This document shows positions 1 through 7,878 of a stretch of 64,000 nt of DNA, one piece after another (the first letter of the stretch is position 1; every line of letters begins with the position of its first letter). The notes beneath the pieces were generated by a model. It made no database searches. It was not told the DNA's origin and worked only from the letters and a program-made list of their open reading frames with translations. Made by a program: the position numbers and the translations under genes. Source of the DNA: Flavipsychrobacter sp. (GTDB lineage: Bacteria > Bacteroidota > Bacteroidia > Chitinophagales > Chitinophagaceae); NCBI GenBank assembly GCA_016786665.1, contig JAEUVZ010000035.1, positions 1-64,000 of the forward strand, read 5' to 3'.

Positions 1-441
1 AACCTCTTGTATCATCTGTTGCTGCGCCCGGCCCTGGTGCCCGATGCACCGCTTACTGATTTTATTACCTGGGGCACGGTGCAGTTTCTCTCCCTCTTTC
101 ACGAGAACGTGTATGCTCTGCAGCACAATATATACCTCTACGATGTGCGCTCGGTGAGCATAGCCCATGAGTGCAATGGCCTGGAGCTGATAGTACTGTA
201 CATAGGTTTTCTTCTCTGCCTTCCCCAGGGTTTCAAAAAGATGCTGGGTTTCGCGCTGGCGGGTATTGCTGTCATCTGCCTGCTGAATATTATCCGGTGC
301 GGTTTACTGGCGTGGATGTTCCTGAACATGCGTACCGTGGTCGACTTTGCGCACCACTACGTTTTTAAGCTGATTATTTATGGCCTGGTCTTCTTTGGCT
401 GGGTGTTATATACCCGCAGAAATGTTGAAAAAGAATCATAA
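1..441 (+). CDS. exosortase/archaeosortase family protein (5' end outside window)
   Basis: Integral membrane cysteine protease-like transpeptidase that in this superfamily cleaves a C-terminal sorting signal and helps attach or export surface proteins. The three superfamily landmarks are visible: Cys in HECNGLELIVLY, Arg in NIIRCGL and His in DFAHHYVFK, each in or beside a predicted membrane helix. The frame is open to base 1, so the first in-frame TTG at 7 is probably not the start and the N terminus is missing. It overlaps the next gene by 20 bases, a typical exosortase plus dedicated partner arrangement seen in Bacteroidota (XrtF/XrtX-like). Which Xrt subfamily it belongs to cannot be settled from this fragment. 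No protein with an obvious PEP-CTERM-like cargo signal is seen in the window. Confidence 0.8.
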   Translation, partial: NLLYHLLLRPALVPDAPLTDFITWGTVQFLSLFHENVYALQHNIYLYDVRSVSIAHECNGLELIVLYIGFLLCLPQGFKKMLGFALAGIAVICLLNIIRCGLLAWMFLNMRTVVDFAHHYVFKLIIYGLVFFGWVLYTRRNVEKES

Positions 442-847
442 AGCAGTAATGTGGCTGGCATTGCTGGCCATACTGGCGCTCTGCACCGCCGACCATGTGT
501 ACTTTACCGAGGGGCGGGGAGCGCAGTCGCTGAGCGATGGCGTACGGAAGGTGGCGCATCTTTCCATACTGGCGGCTATCATACCCGTGGGGTACCTGGG
601 TTGGCGGCGCCATCCCCAGCAGTGGCTGAAAAGGGTTTGGCTCTGGTCGCACCTGTGTGCGCTGTCGGTGGTGGTGCTGGCGGGCGCGGCCTGCTATTCG
701 CTGGGCTACTACGATAAAGCCTTTCTGAAAAAGCTGGGCGATATACGGTTGTTTTTCTGCAGCCCGGTGCCTTACCTGGTGCTGTATCTTCTCTCTCTTA
801 TTTCCGGCAACCTGGGCGTTGCCCAAAAAGAAGACCCGGCTGCGTAG
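422..847 (+). CDS. small membrane protein, probable exosortase partner
   Basis: About 141 residues with four predicted membrane segments (near residues 8-25, 43-58, 75-95 and 112-130) and a short charged tail. No catalytic motif is visible. The start ATG at 422 lies inside the last codons of the exosortase gene, so translation is probably coupled. Dedicated small membrane proteins next to exosortases are known in Bacteroidota, and the assignment rests on that context rather than on sequence recognition. Its stop codon lies in the loop of the terminator that serves the convergent gene downstream. Confidence 0.6.
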   Translation: MLKKNHKAVMWLALLAILALCTADHVYFTEGRGAQSLSDGVRKVAHLSILAAIIPVGYLGWRRHPQQWLKRVWLWSHLCALSVVVLAGAACYSLGYYDKAFLKKLGDIRLFFCSPVPYLVLYLLSLISGNLGVAQKEDPAA

Positions 848-857
848 CCAGGTCTTC
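830..857 (-). terminator. intrinsic terminator of the M36 peptidase gene, nested in the convergent gene
   Basis: GAAGACC (830-836) pairs with GGTCTTC (851-857), extended by GGCT/AGCC around a GCGT loop. On the minus strand the hairpin is followed by CTTTTTGGG. It overlaps the last codons and stop of the membrane protein gene on the plus strand. Confidence 0.7.
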
Positions 858-895
858 CCGTTATATATCGCCTGTAAAAGGGCGGAGTCCATTTA

Positions 896-3805
896 TTAGT
901 GCTGTACGGTCAGCTTTTGCGATTGAGCCATCTTGTCTGATTTTACCAGCAGGAAGTAGGTGCCGCTCGCCAGTTCCCTGGTGCTGAACTCATAGTCGGT
1001 TTTACCGTTTTCTATCGGTGTTTCCATTATTTTCTTGCCGGTAAGGTCATAGATGCCTATTGAGCCATTGGCCAGGCTGTTGTTGCTCAGCTGCACGTGT
1101 ACCAGTTGATCCGATGGGTTGGGGAAGATGGTAGCACGGGCGGGAGCCGTCACATTTTCTACACCCAGCGCCCAGTCGGTAGAGTACACCAGGAAGTCGT
1201 CTATCGCAGCTTCTACCGCCGCGCCGCCGTTATTGGCCAGATCTTCGGCTATAAAGGCCAGTTGTATCTGGTTGGAAGCGGATATATAATCCCTTACCCG
1301 GAAGATACGCCTTCTCCACGACTGGTCGGAAACATAGGTAGATTCCACGTTGTACCAGATAGGTGAGTTGGGCGTGCCAATGCGCACCAGCCACTGCTCG
1401 GTATTAGGATTGCTGCCGCGATTGTTAGAGTACCAGCGGAAGTATTCAATAACCGGGTTATCGAAGTTCGTGATGTCTATGAGCGGAGACAGAACGGTGG
1501 TTCTGCCGTTGTCCACATCGGCGGCACCTACTGCGCTGTTTACAGAAAGGGCGTTGCCGGTCACCAGGCACTTGGTAGCTCCGGTGGTGTGGTCATTGTT
1601 TGGTTGGCTGGGCAGCCCGTTGGCGTAAGAGCCGATGGGGATAGCATGCACCCACTTACCGGAAGTGGCATTGTCTGAGAGGAGGCCGGCCTGGCCGGGG
1701 AAGTTACCTACTACCCAGTCGGTAGCATTGTCGTTAAAGTTCTGGTACACCTGGCCCATCAGGTGGGTACCATATTGGTAAGGTATGTTCGACCTGTTGG
1801 CCGGCATGTCAGGATGGTAGCCGGCGGGGAAGTATGCATCCGGGAACTCCAGCGTATCGCGCACCACGAAGTAGTAGTCGATAATAGAACCCCTGGACTG
1901 GCCAGGTATCTGCGCCGTGAAGTCAATGGAGTTGGTAGTAGCCATAGTGATGGTATTCCAGGTGGTAGCGGGGCGTACCCGGTACTTCACCTGCACATCT
2001 TTCAGGAAGGGCTGGTACGTTATCTGGAGCGTAGCATTAATGGGGGCGTCCATATACTCTATGGGGTTCCACATTTCGCCGTGCGATAGTTCGGCATCGC
2101 TCAGCAGGTATATGCCATGCTCCGCAAAGGCGGTCACTATCTCCAGGAAGTGCGGCGTACCGTTCAGTATATTGGCGTCGTCGTCATCGGCCATCAGTGC
2201 GGCTATCAGTGCGGAGTGGTACACTTCGCCCTCGGTGCCTTCGGGGCCGTCCGGGGTATCGAATAGAGACTCTGCGAATATCCGGGCCATAGTATCTACA
2301 TTACCTATGTTCAGCCGGGTATCCCACCAGGCGCCCGCAATTATTTCTCCATCGTTGTGTACCTGGCCATTAATATTTTGTGGGTATTTGCGGGGCAGCC
2401 CGTCATAGCGGCGAATAAAGCCGTTGCCAATACCGTTCAGGCCCAGGATGGGGGTATCGGTAATGCACATAGCCCATACATCCGCATATCCTTCGTTCAG
2501 GGCGCCGTTTTCCATGCCATTGCCGGATACCCAGTCGTAAAACTTGTCGTTGATGCCATGCCCGTACTCGTGGTACACCACATCGCCAATCTCGGCGAAC
2601 GATGCGCATCCGCCACCGGCTTTGTAGAAGTTGATGGAGTTGCCATTGTAGAAGGCATTGCAGTTACCATTTACATCTACATTGGTAGGCAGCGCAATAT
2701 CAAGTCCGGTAAAGGTGGGGTAGTGCGACTTCATAAAGTCGTGCACTACATTGGTGTGGTAGTAGGCGTTAATGTGCTGGCTTTGCGCCAGGCCGGTGGT
2801 TGGGTAGGTAAAGGTAGTGCCCTGCGTGGTAACATTTTCTATCATTACAGGTATGCTGTCCAGCGGGGAGTCTTTCACCACGCTCCAGTGGCCGCGCAGT
2901 GGTATGGTAGTAGCCTGCGGCAGCGTAATGCCCTGGTCGGCAAAGAAGCCCAGGTTATCGGTAAAGTAGTTGGTGCCGTTTATCGTCAGCCTCAGGTGAG
3001 GCAGCGGCGCAACCGATGGCGGGGTTACAAAGCCGTCCATCCGCACCATAGAGTTAACCGTCAGGTCGTAATCGAATTTTACATCATTCACGCGGTAGAG
3101 TACGGTGCCGTCGGTAGCGTCTACAAATCCGCGCAGTTTCATTTCGTCCCGGTCACCGTCAGTGCCGTCTATATTAAAGGCCCAGGCCGGGTGCAGGTCG
3201 TATCCGTTGGCCGATGGTACGGGGAACCACGCCCATTCCGGCTTTATGCTTTTGGTGGTTACGGTTGCCCCGGGCATATTGGCCAGTGCCGCATCCAGCG
3301 CCTGGTTCATACTGAGCGTAGGTGCGGTAGCCTGCGGGCTGCCATAGTTTTTCATCTGTATGCGCACCAGCCGGCCATCGGCGGTAAAGCGGAAACTGAG
3401 GCGGCTGAACGCCACGTCGTGCCCGTTCAGTACCTGCTTGTAGGTTATCCAGCCGCCGAGCTCGTTCTGGGTTGTGCGGTCCAGCACCCACTCCGATGGG
3501 GTTACGCCCAGGTCGCGCAGCTGCTTGTCCATACACTGCCGGGTTTTCTCTGCCAGGCTGCTGCCGGGTAGCGAAATGCCGGGGCCATATATATCTTTAA
3601 TAAGTCCGGTTGCATTATCTACCGTTATCGCCCATTTGGGGAACGCCTGTACCGCCCTTGCATTGGTTTCGGCTGCGGCTTTGCGGTTGCTGTTTGGCTG
3701 ATTGTTGCGGAATACCGATACGCTGTAGTCCTGCCCGTGCTTGTGCTGCGCCATAGAGGGGCTTGCTATCCCCGCCAGTATCGCCGCAATTAGAAATTTC
3801 TTCAT
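896..3805 (-). CDS. M36 (fungalysin)-family metallopeptidase with T9SS sorting domain
   Basis: Secreted zinc endopeptidase of 969 residues. A signal peptide (MKKFLIAAILAGIASPSMA) is followed by an FTP-like propeptide region, then the gluzincin catalytic core: HEYGH with zinc ligands His412 and His416 and catalytic Glu413, and the third ligand Glu438 in LNEGYADVW. A middle beta-sandwich region (about residues 600-880) precedes a C-terminal T9SS type A domain starting near IFPNPSDQLVHV and ending in a typical basic tail. T9SS cargo is moved across the outer membrane and the C-terminal domain is removed or used for anchoring. It is transcribed alone, with its own terminator. The function is presumably extracellular protein degradation; the substrate is not predictable. 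Confidence 0.93.
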   Translation of the reverse strand: MKKFLIAAILAGIASPSMAQHKHGQDYSVSVFRNNQPNSNRKAAAETNARAVQAFPKWAITVDNATGLIKDIYGPGISLPGSSLAEKTRQCMDKQLRDLGVTPSEWVLDRTTQNELGGWITYKQVLNGHDVAFSRLSFRFTADGRLVRIQMKNYGSPQATAPTLSMNQALDAALANMPGATVTTKSIKPEWAWFPVPSANGYDLHPAWAFNIDGTDGDRDEMKLRGFVDATDGTVLYRVNDVKFDYDLTVNSMVRMDGFVTPPSVAPLPHLRLTINGTNYFTDNLGFFADQGITLPQATTIPLRGHWSVVKDSPLDSIPVMIENVTTQGTTFTYPTTGLAQSQHINAYYHTNVVHDFMKSHYPTFTGLDIALPTNVDVNGNCNAFYNGNSINFYKAGGGCASFAEIGDVVYHEYGHGINDKFYDWVSGNGMENGALNEGYADVWAMCITDTPILGLNGIGNGFIRRYDGLPRKYPQNINGQVHNDGEIIAGAWWDTRLNIGNVDTMARIFAESLFDTPDGPEGTEGEVYHSALIAALMADDDDANILNGTPHFLEIVTAFAEHGIYLLSDAELSHGEMWNPIEYMDAPINATLQITYQPFLKDVQVKYRVRPATTWNTITMATTNSIDFTAQIPGQSRGSIIDYYFVVRDTLEFPDAYFPAGYHPDMPANRSNIPYQYGTHLMGQVYQNFNDNATDWVVGNFPGQAGLLSDNATSGKWVHAIPIGSYANGLPSQPNNDHTTGATKCLVTGNALSVNSAVGAADVDNGRTTVLSPLIDITNFDNPVIEYFRWYSNNRGSNPNTEQWLVRIGTPNSPIWYNVESTYVSDQSWRRRIFRVRDYISASNQIQLAFIAEDLANNGGAAVEAAIDDFLVYSTDWALGVENVTAPARATIFPNPSDQLVHVQLSNNSLANGSIGIYDLTGKKIMETPIENGKTDYEFSTRELASGTYFLLVKSDKMAQSQKLTVQH

Positions 3806-3902
3806 TCTGACTGTTAAAATATAGTTACCTAAATATTTTGTTTCACCCGAAGCTGAAGCGCTTCCGGTAGTGTTTTCTTTCCAGGATGACTTAGGTAGAC
3901 TC

Positions 3903-3910
3903 CAAATATA
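3903..3910 (-). promoter_or_regulatory. possible -7 box upstream of the M36 peptidase
   Basis: The minus strand reads TATATTTG, matching the Bacteroidota TAnnTTTG element, about 98 bases before the start codon. No TTG was found at the expected 19-21 base spacing, so this is only half of a promoter. Confidence 0.3.
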
Positions 3911-3958
3911 TCGATTTATAGGACATAAAGGTGCATGCTATTGTCAAATTGTGGATTC

Positions 3959-4933
3959 TCAGGGGATTCTAATGGAACCCTCTATCAGCACCGATGCGCC
4001 GTCGTCGTTGTCGGCTATCATCAGCAGGTTTACCCGGTTGCCGGTGGTGCCTGTTACGGCTACCGATTCTATTTTCTGCTTCAGCACCACGCCGGCGCTG
4101 TCGCGCACCATGCTTATTTGTTCCAGTCCCAGCACGCCGTTGGTATTGTACGACAGGATACCCAGGTAGCTGCCGTGTACCGCCCCGTCGTCTATGGCAT
4201 TGGGGGTGTCTTCCAGCGAGGCGCTGAACAGTATGGCGGGTTTGCCCCGGTAGGTTATTTCCGTGGCCCCGGAAAAGCCCGCACCTGTGATGCCATAGGT
4301 GGGCAGGTTCACCTGCTGGATGCTCATTTCGGGGATAAAGCCACCTACTGGCTGCAGGGCAAACCGGCAGAAGTCGGCCCAGGCCATGCTCACGGCTATA
4401 TTCTTACCGCGCACGAACAGGAACAGCCGGTCGTGGCAGAGCGCCGCTCCTTCTATATTCAGTTCTTTTTCTTTCAGCCGGCAGCGGCTGCTTATCTGCA
4501 TGTAGAGGTGCAGAAGGGGTATCTTTTGTGGTGGATGGGTATCGCCTAAGTCTATGGCCAGCAGCATTTCCCGCCGCGACGTACTTCCTGACCCGAAGGC
4601 AAAAAGGTAGTCGCGCCCGTTCCAGTGGCCGCATACGGCGCTTTCCAGGTCGTGTTTGTCCTTTTTGGCGATGGTGTATTCCTCCGCGGGGTAGCCGGAT
4701 ATGGGCACGCGGGTATAACCTTTGGTAGCCGGGTGCAGCTTGTAGTATGCGGGGGCGTTATCGCTTATTATATACAACGAGTCCCGCACCAGCGCCAGTC
4801 CTGACCCGGAAGGCAGGGAGTCGAGCCGGGTAACGGTGCTTATTTTCAGTTCCAGTTGTTCCTCCATAGGCTGTTGGCAATTGGCGGCTATCAGTGCCAA
4901 CAGGCAGGTGCCCAGCAATATCAGTTTTCTCAT
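3959..4933 (-). CDS. lipoprotein, probable beta-propeller (DUF6929-like)
   Basis: 324 residues. The N terminus MRKLILLGTCLLALIAANC is a lipoprotein signal with Cys at the lipobox, so the mature protein is expected to be membrane anchored. The body contains repeated short strands with turns (SGLALVRDSLYIISD, YLFAFGSGS, AALCHDRLFLFVRG, PAILFSASLEDT, VNLLMIADND) like the blades of a propeller, and the overall pattern resembles a Bacteroidota family often called DUF6929. No catalytic motif was identified. It stands between two T9SS protein genes on the same strand. Confidence 0.6.
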   Translation of the reverse strand: MRKLILLGTCLLALIAANCQQPMEEQLELKISTVTRLDSLPSGSGLALVRDSLYIISDNAPAYYKLHPATKGYTRVPISGYPAEEYTIAKKDKHDLESAVCGHWNGRDYLFAFGSGSTSRREMLLAIDLGDTHPPQKIPLLHLYMQISSRCRLKEKELNIEGAALCHDRLFLFVRGKNIAVSMAWADFCRFALQPVGGFIPEMSIQQVNLPTYGITGAGFSGATEITYRGKPAILFSASLEDTPNAIDDGAVHGSYLGILSYNTNGVLGLEQISMVRDSAGVVLKQKIESVAVTGTTGNRVNLLMIADNDDGASVLIEGSIRIP

Positions 4934-5011
4934 TCTTCAGCATGCAAAAGCGGTTTTGCATAGTGTAATATACAAAACCGCTTTTTATAAAGGGCGTTAA
5001 CGCTACCGGGG

Positions 5012-6397
5012 CTATTGCAGTATCACAAAGCGGCCCTGGGTGGTGGCGTCTTTGCTGCGTACCTGCAGTAGGTAGGTGCCTGCCGCCATGCCTGCCAGCG
5101 GAATATTTTTCCGGTACTGGCTGGTGGCTTTTTCGCTCCATTGGCGCAGTTGGCGTCCCTGCATATCGTAGATGCTGATGGTAAAGTCCTGTGGTTCATT
5201 CCATTTTACGTCTACATTCACCGAGCCCATTGCCGGGGAGGGGAACAGTTTCAGCTCACCCGCGTTCTTTGCCAGGTGGGCAGCGCTGGCGGTGTACAGC
5301 TCGTAGTAGTGGTAGTATTCTCTGTCGTTTGTCTGTCCCCAGTCGTTCGTTCCGGTGTTCCAGCTCAGTCTCCGGGTATAGGTTCCCTGGTTAAAGGAGT
5401 TATACGCCATAGTGTCGTAGCTGATGTTTCTATATACGGCATTGGCGGTATCGTACTCCATTACTATCCATTTGGCCAGGTTGCCGTTGCCATCATACCA
5501 GTAGTTATTTTGGGTAGAGGTGTACCATGCGTTGTTCACATCGTCCCAGTAGTAGGCGGTATCGGTGGTTTTGTAGTTGTTACCGTCGTAGTCCATTTGC
5601 CAGTTCATGTTGGTTTCATACTGGTTCAGGGTGCTGTTCCATACGCGCGACCATTGTTCCGTATTGTTGTTGTTGCCGTCGTACAGGAAGTAGATTTGCG
5701 ATGTAGGTGTCCAGGTTCCGCTGTACACATAGTTGGTAATAGTATCCCACTGGTTGTTGGTGTTCCAGTCGTAGTGACGCCATCCGGCGCTGTCCCACTG
5801 GCTCAGGCCGCCATCCCATACCAGCGATTTCTCATCTGTCTGGTTGTTGCCGTTGTAGGCGTAGTAGAATGCGCTCACGTTCATCCATTGGCTATTGTTT
5901 ACATCCCAGTTCTCAATCACCAGGCTCAGCAGGTTGTTGTTGCCGTCAAAGGTGCGGGTGCGCCTTACCTGGTTTACCCATTGGTTGTTGCCGGTATTCC
6001 AGTTTTTCAGGGTGTCGCTCAGGCGCATGTTATTGCCATTGTAGGTATAGTCGTACAGGCGGTAATTAATGAAAGTGGTCAGGTTGTTCTCCGTCATTAG
6101 CCGCTGGAGCACATTGCTGTTGTTCAGCGTCTGTATGCTTTTCCGGTAGGGGAGGTAGTTGCTCTGGTACAGCACCACCTGCATGCTGCTGTCGTAGGCG
6201 AGCGCTTCGGCGGAAAGCTCTTCCAGTCCGCCGCCTTTGCCGGGCGAGTAGTGATAGTTGGCCGAGTCGTCAAAGTTCCACTGGCTACCGCTCCATTTCC
6301 ATACAGAGCGTCCGATGAGGCGCGATGCATTCTGCGCATTCATTCCTCCGGTGAGGAGGAGCATTGCCACAGCGGCAAGGGTAAGTTTTTTTGTCAT
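5012..6397 (-). CDS. T9SS type A secreted protein with YDGN-type repeats
   Basis: About 461 residues. The start is placed at MTKKLTLAAVAMLLLTGGMNA, a clean signal peptide preceded by an A-rich stretch; a longer in-frame start nine codons upstream would spoil the signal. The middle (roughly residues 80-370) is a run of units of 30-40 residues built around Trp- and Asn-rich strands, each carrying YNGNN or YDGNNN followed by a W-N-x3-5-W segment, so it probably folds as a repetitive beta structure. The end is a T9SS type A domain (LKLFPSPAMGSVNV...GTYLLQVRSKD) finishing in FVILQ. The role is unknown; adhesion or carbohydrate contact would be guesses. Confidence 0.8.
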   Translation of the reverse strand: MTKKLTLAAVAMLLLTGGMNAQNASRLIGRSVWKWSGSQWNFDDSANYHYSPGKGGGLEELSAEALAYDSSMQVVLYQSNYLPYRKSIQTLNNSNVLQRLMTENNLTTFINYRLYDYTYNGNNMRLSDTLKNWNTGNNQWVNQVRRTRTFDGNNNLLSLVIENWDVNNSQWMNVSAFYYAYNGNNQTDEKSLVWDGGLSQWDSAGWRHYDWNTNNQWDTITNYVYSGTWTPTSQIYFLYDGNNNNTEQWSRVWNSTLNQYETNMNWQMDYDGNNYKTTDTAYYWDDVNNAWYTSTQNNYWYDGNGNLAKWIVMEYDTANAVYRNISYDTMAYNSFNQGTYTRRLSWNTGTNDWGQTNDREYYHYYELYTASAAHLAKNAGELKLFPSPAMGSVNVDVKWNEPQDFTISIYDMQGRQLRQWSEKATSQYRKNIPLAGMAAGTYLLQVRSKDATTQGRFVILQ

Positions 6398-6452
6398 AAT
6401 ATTTCGTTTTTTGGGGTAGGGCAAAGCTCGGCATTAAGTGTTGATGGCACCG

Positions 6453-6492
6453 TACCCTTTGTACGGTATTTTCACCTACCCACCAGCACGGA
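6453..6492 (+). repeat. 40-bp direct repeat, copy A
   Basis: Begins TACCCTTTGTACGGTATT and ends TACCCACCAGCACGGA; 36 of 40 positions match copy B at 6703-6742. ACCGTAC and GTACGGT at its left edge form a perfect 7-bp hairpin around CCTTT. Confidence 0.75.
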
Positions 6493-6533
6493 GAAGCGCC
6501 TGTTTGCGGGCTTTGCAGCTGGCAGCAACGGGC

Positions 6534-6558
6534 AAAAAAAGGCGCCCCTGCGGGCGCC
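6534..6558 (-). terminator. intrinsic terminator of the decayed T9SS gene
   Basis: GGCGCCC (6541-6547) pairs perfectly with GGGCGCC (6552-6558) around CTGC, and the minus strand continues into seven T residues (6540-6534). It sits just past the stop codon of the gene remnant at 6565, so the 3' end of that gene is intact. Confidence 0.8.
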
Positions 6559-6564
6559 CTCCGA

Positions 6565-6702
6565 TTATTGCAAGATCACAAATTGCTCCTGCATCGTTGC
6601 ATCTTTGCCCTTTACCTGCAAGATGTGAGTTCCGGGTGACTTTAAGGAACTATGTTTTTCGGAAACGGCTGTAAAGCTCCTATTATTACAGACGGCTGCC
6701 GA
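6565..6702 (-). pseudogene. C-terminal remnant of a T9SS cargo gene
   Basis: Reading the minus strand, the last residues before the stop at 6565-6567 are PGTHILQVKGKDATMQEQF followed by VILQ. This closely matches the end of the T9SS protein at 5012 (AGTYLLQVRSKDATTQGRF, VILQ). Upstream of about 25 residues the similarity is lost, the frame runs into repeat copy B, meets a stop at about 6766, and has no start codon. The original terminator is still present. This is the tail of a lost paralogue. Confidence 0.75.
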
Positions 6703-6742
6703 TACCCTTTTTACGGTATTTGCATATACCCACCAGCACGGA
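6703..6742 (+). repeat. 40-bp direct repeat, copy B
   Basis: Begins TACCCTTTTTACGGTATT and ends TACCCACCAGCACGGA, differing from copy A (6453-6492) at four positions. It lies at the point where similarity of the T9SS remnant to intact T9SS domains ends. Confidence 0.75.
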
Positions 6743-6845
6743 TGCGGTTTGGCCGTACGGATACGTCAATTACAAAATCTTTAACAGCCCCGTACCGTCA
6801 CCTTTTGGCGACCTGCGTATCAACAGGTATAAAACCATTCATACT

Positions 6846-7745
6846 ATGCGATTGAAAAATGTTTGTTTGTTGCTGCCATTGGCGGCGCTGGCTTCGTGCA
6901 GCCGTTACGAATCGGCCGGTAACGAAGCCGCCGCTCCTGTTTCCGCCGAAGAGGTACTCGCCTCGGGCGATTCTGTTTCCTTCTCGTCTGATATCGCCGA
7001 TATCCGCTCCGCCTCGCGAAAGGTCGTGCGCACGGCCGGTATCCGGTGCCGGGTAACGGACGTACTGCAGGCTACTTCGGCTATGGAAGCTGTGGTGCGC
7101 CATGCGGGCGGAGTAGTGCAGCAGAGCGATCTCTCCAACGATAACTTCAGCAGCCAAACCATCTATTATAAGCCCGACTCGTTGAAAAGCGTGCAGGTTT
7201 ATACCCCTACTGCTTTCTTAACGCTGCGCGTACCTGGCCGGTCGCTGGATTCCGTGTTGCAGGCCATTCCGCCACTGGCGGAGTTTATAGAGAGCCGCAA
7301 GCTTGCCCAGAACGATGTAACCCTTAGCTACCTCTCTAATGCACTGCGGAATAAAGTGAGCAACACCAACGCTAAAGCAATGGAGCTGGCCCGGAAGAGT
7401 GGTGACGCGATAGGCGCCGACCAGTACGATGAGTCCAGGCAGTTGCAGGGCATTAACCGCAGCCTGGAAAACCTGAAACTGCTGGACGATGCCAACTATG
7501 CCACTATTACCGTAGAATTCTACCAGCCGGAGCGTATTGTTACCCGCATTGTTCCTGACCCGGAATATTTTTCCCGCCCCGGTTTTGGGGAGCAGTTAGG
7601 ACAGGCTGGCTACAGGGGCTGGACCGCAATAAAGGCTTTTTTCATCGTCGCTATCAGCATATGGCCCTTGTGGATTGTTGTTTTAATGGCCTTTGTAGTT
7701 TACAGGGCAATAGCAGGGAAACGAAAGCCTTTAAGTGGCTTTTAG
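6846..7745 (+). CDS. DUF4349 domain lipoprotein
   Basis: 299 residues. The start at 6846 gives MRLKNVCLLLPLAALASCS, a lipoprotein signal with Cys at the lipobox; the frame extends further upstream but into the repeat copy B region. The body matches the DUF4349 pattern: an RTAGIRCRVTDVLQATSAME strand-helix unit, a second LTLRVPGRSLDSVLQAI unit, a coiled segment around SRQLQGINRSLENLK, and one C-terminal membrane helix (near 270-292). Function of the family is unknown; it is an envelope protein. It is a single gene with a good terminator. Confidence 0.8.
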   Translation: MRLKNVCLLLPLAALASCSRYESAGNEAAAPVSAEEVLASGDSVSFSSDIADIRSASRKVVRTAGIRCRVTDVLQATSAMEAVVRHAGGVVQQSDLSNDNFSSQTIYYKPDSLKSVQVYTPTAFLTLRVPGRSLDSVLQAIPPLAEFIESRKLAQNDVTLSYLSNALRNKVSNTNAKAMELARKSGDAIGADQYDESRQLQGINRSLENLKLLDDANYATITVEFYQPERIVTRIVPDPEYFSRPGFGEQLGQAGYRGWTAIKAFFIVAISIWPLWIVVLMAFVVYRAIAGKRKPLSGF

Positions 7746-7770
7746 TTATCGATTTTATTTGAGTAAATAA

Positions 7771-7794
7771 AAGAAGCTCTGTCGGGAGCTTCTT
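7771..7794 (+). terminator. intrinsic terminator
   Basis: AAGAAGCTC (7771-7779) pairs with GAGCTTCTT (7786-7794), followed by CTTTTG. It ends the DUF4349 gene. Confidence 0.75.
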
Positions 7795-7878
7795 CTTTTG
7801 TACCCATTACTAACACTTTACGAAAATTTACGTCTATTTTTTTGAAACCATTTATAAAACTCCTCAAAAAATCAACCT

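Noticed and set aside
2357-3571. 404-codon plus-strand frame within the M36 gene
   Set aside because: Shadow of a gene with convincing catalytic motifs on the other strand.
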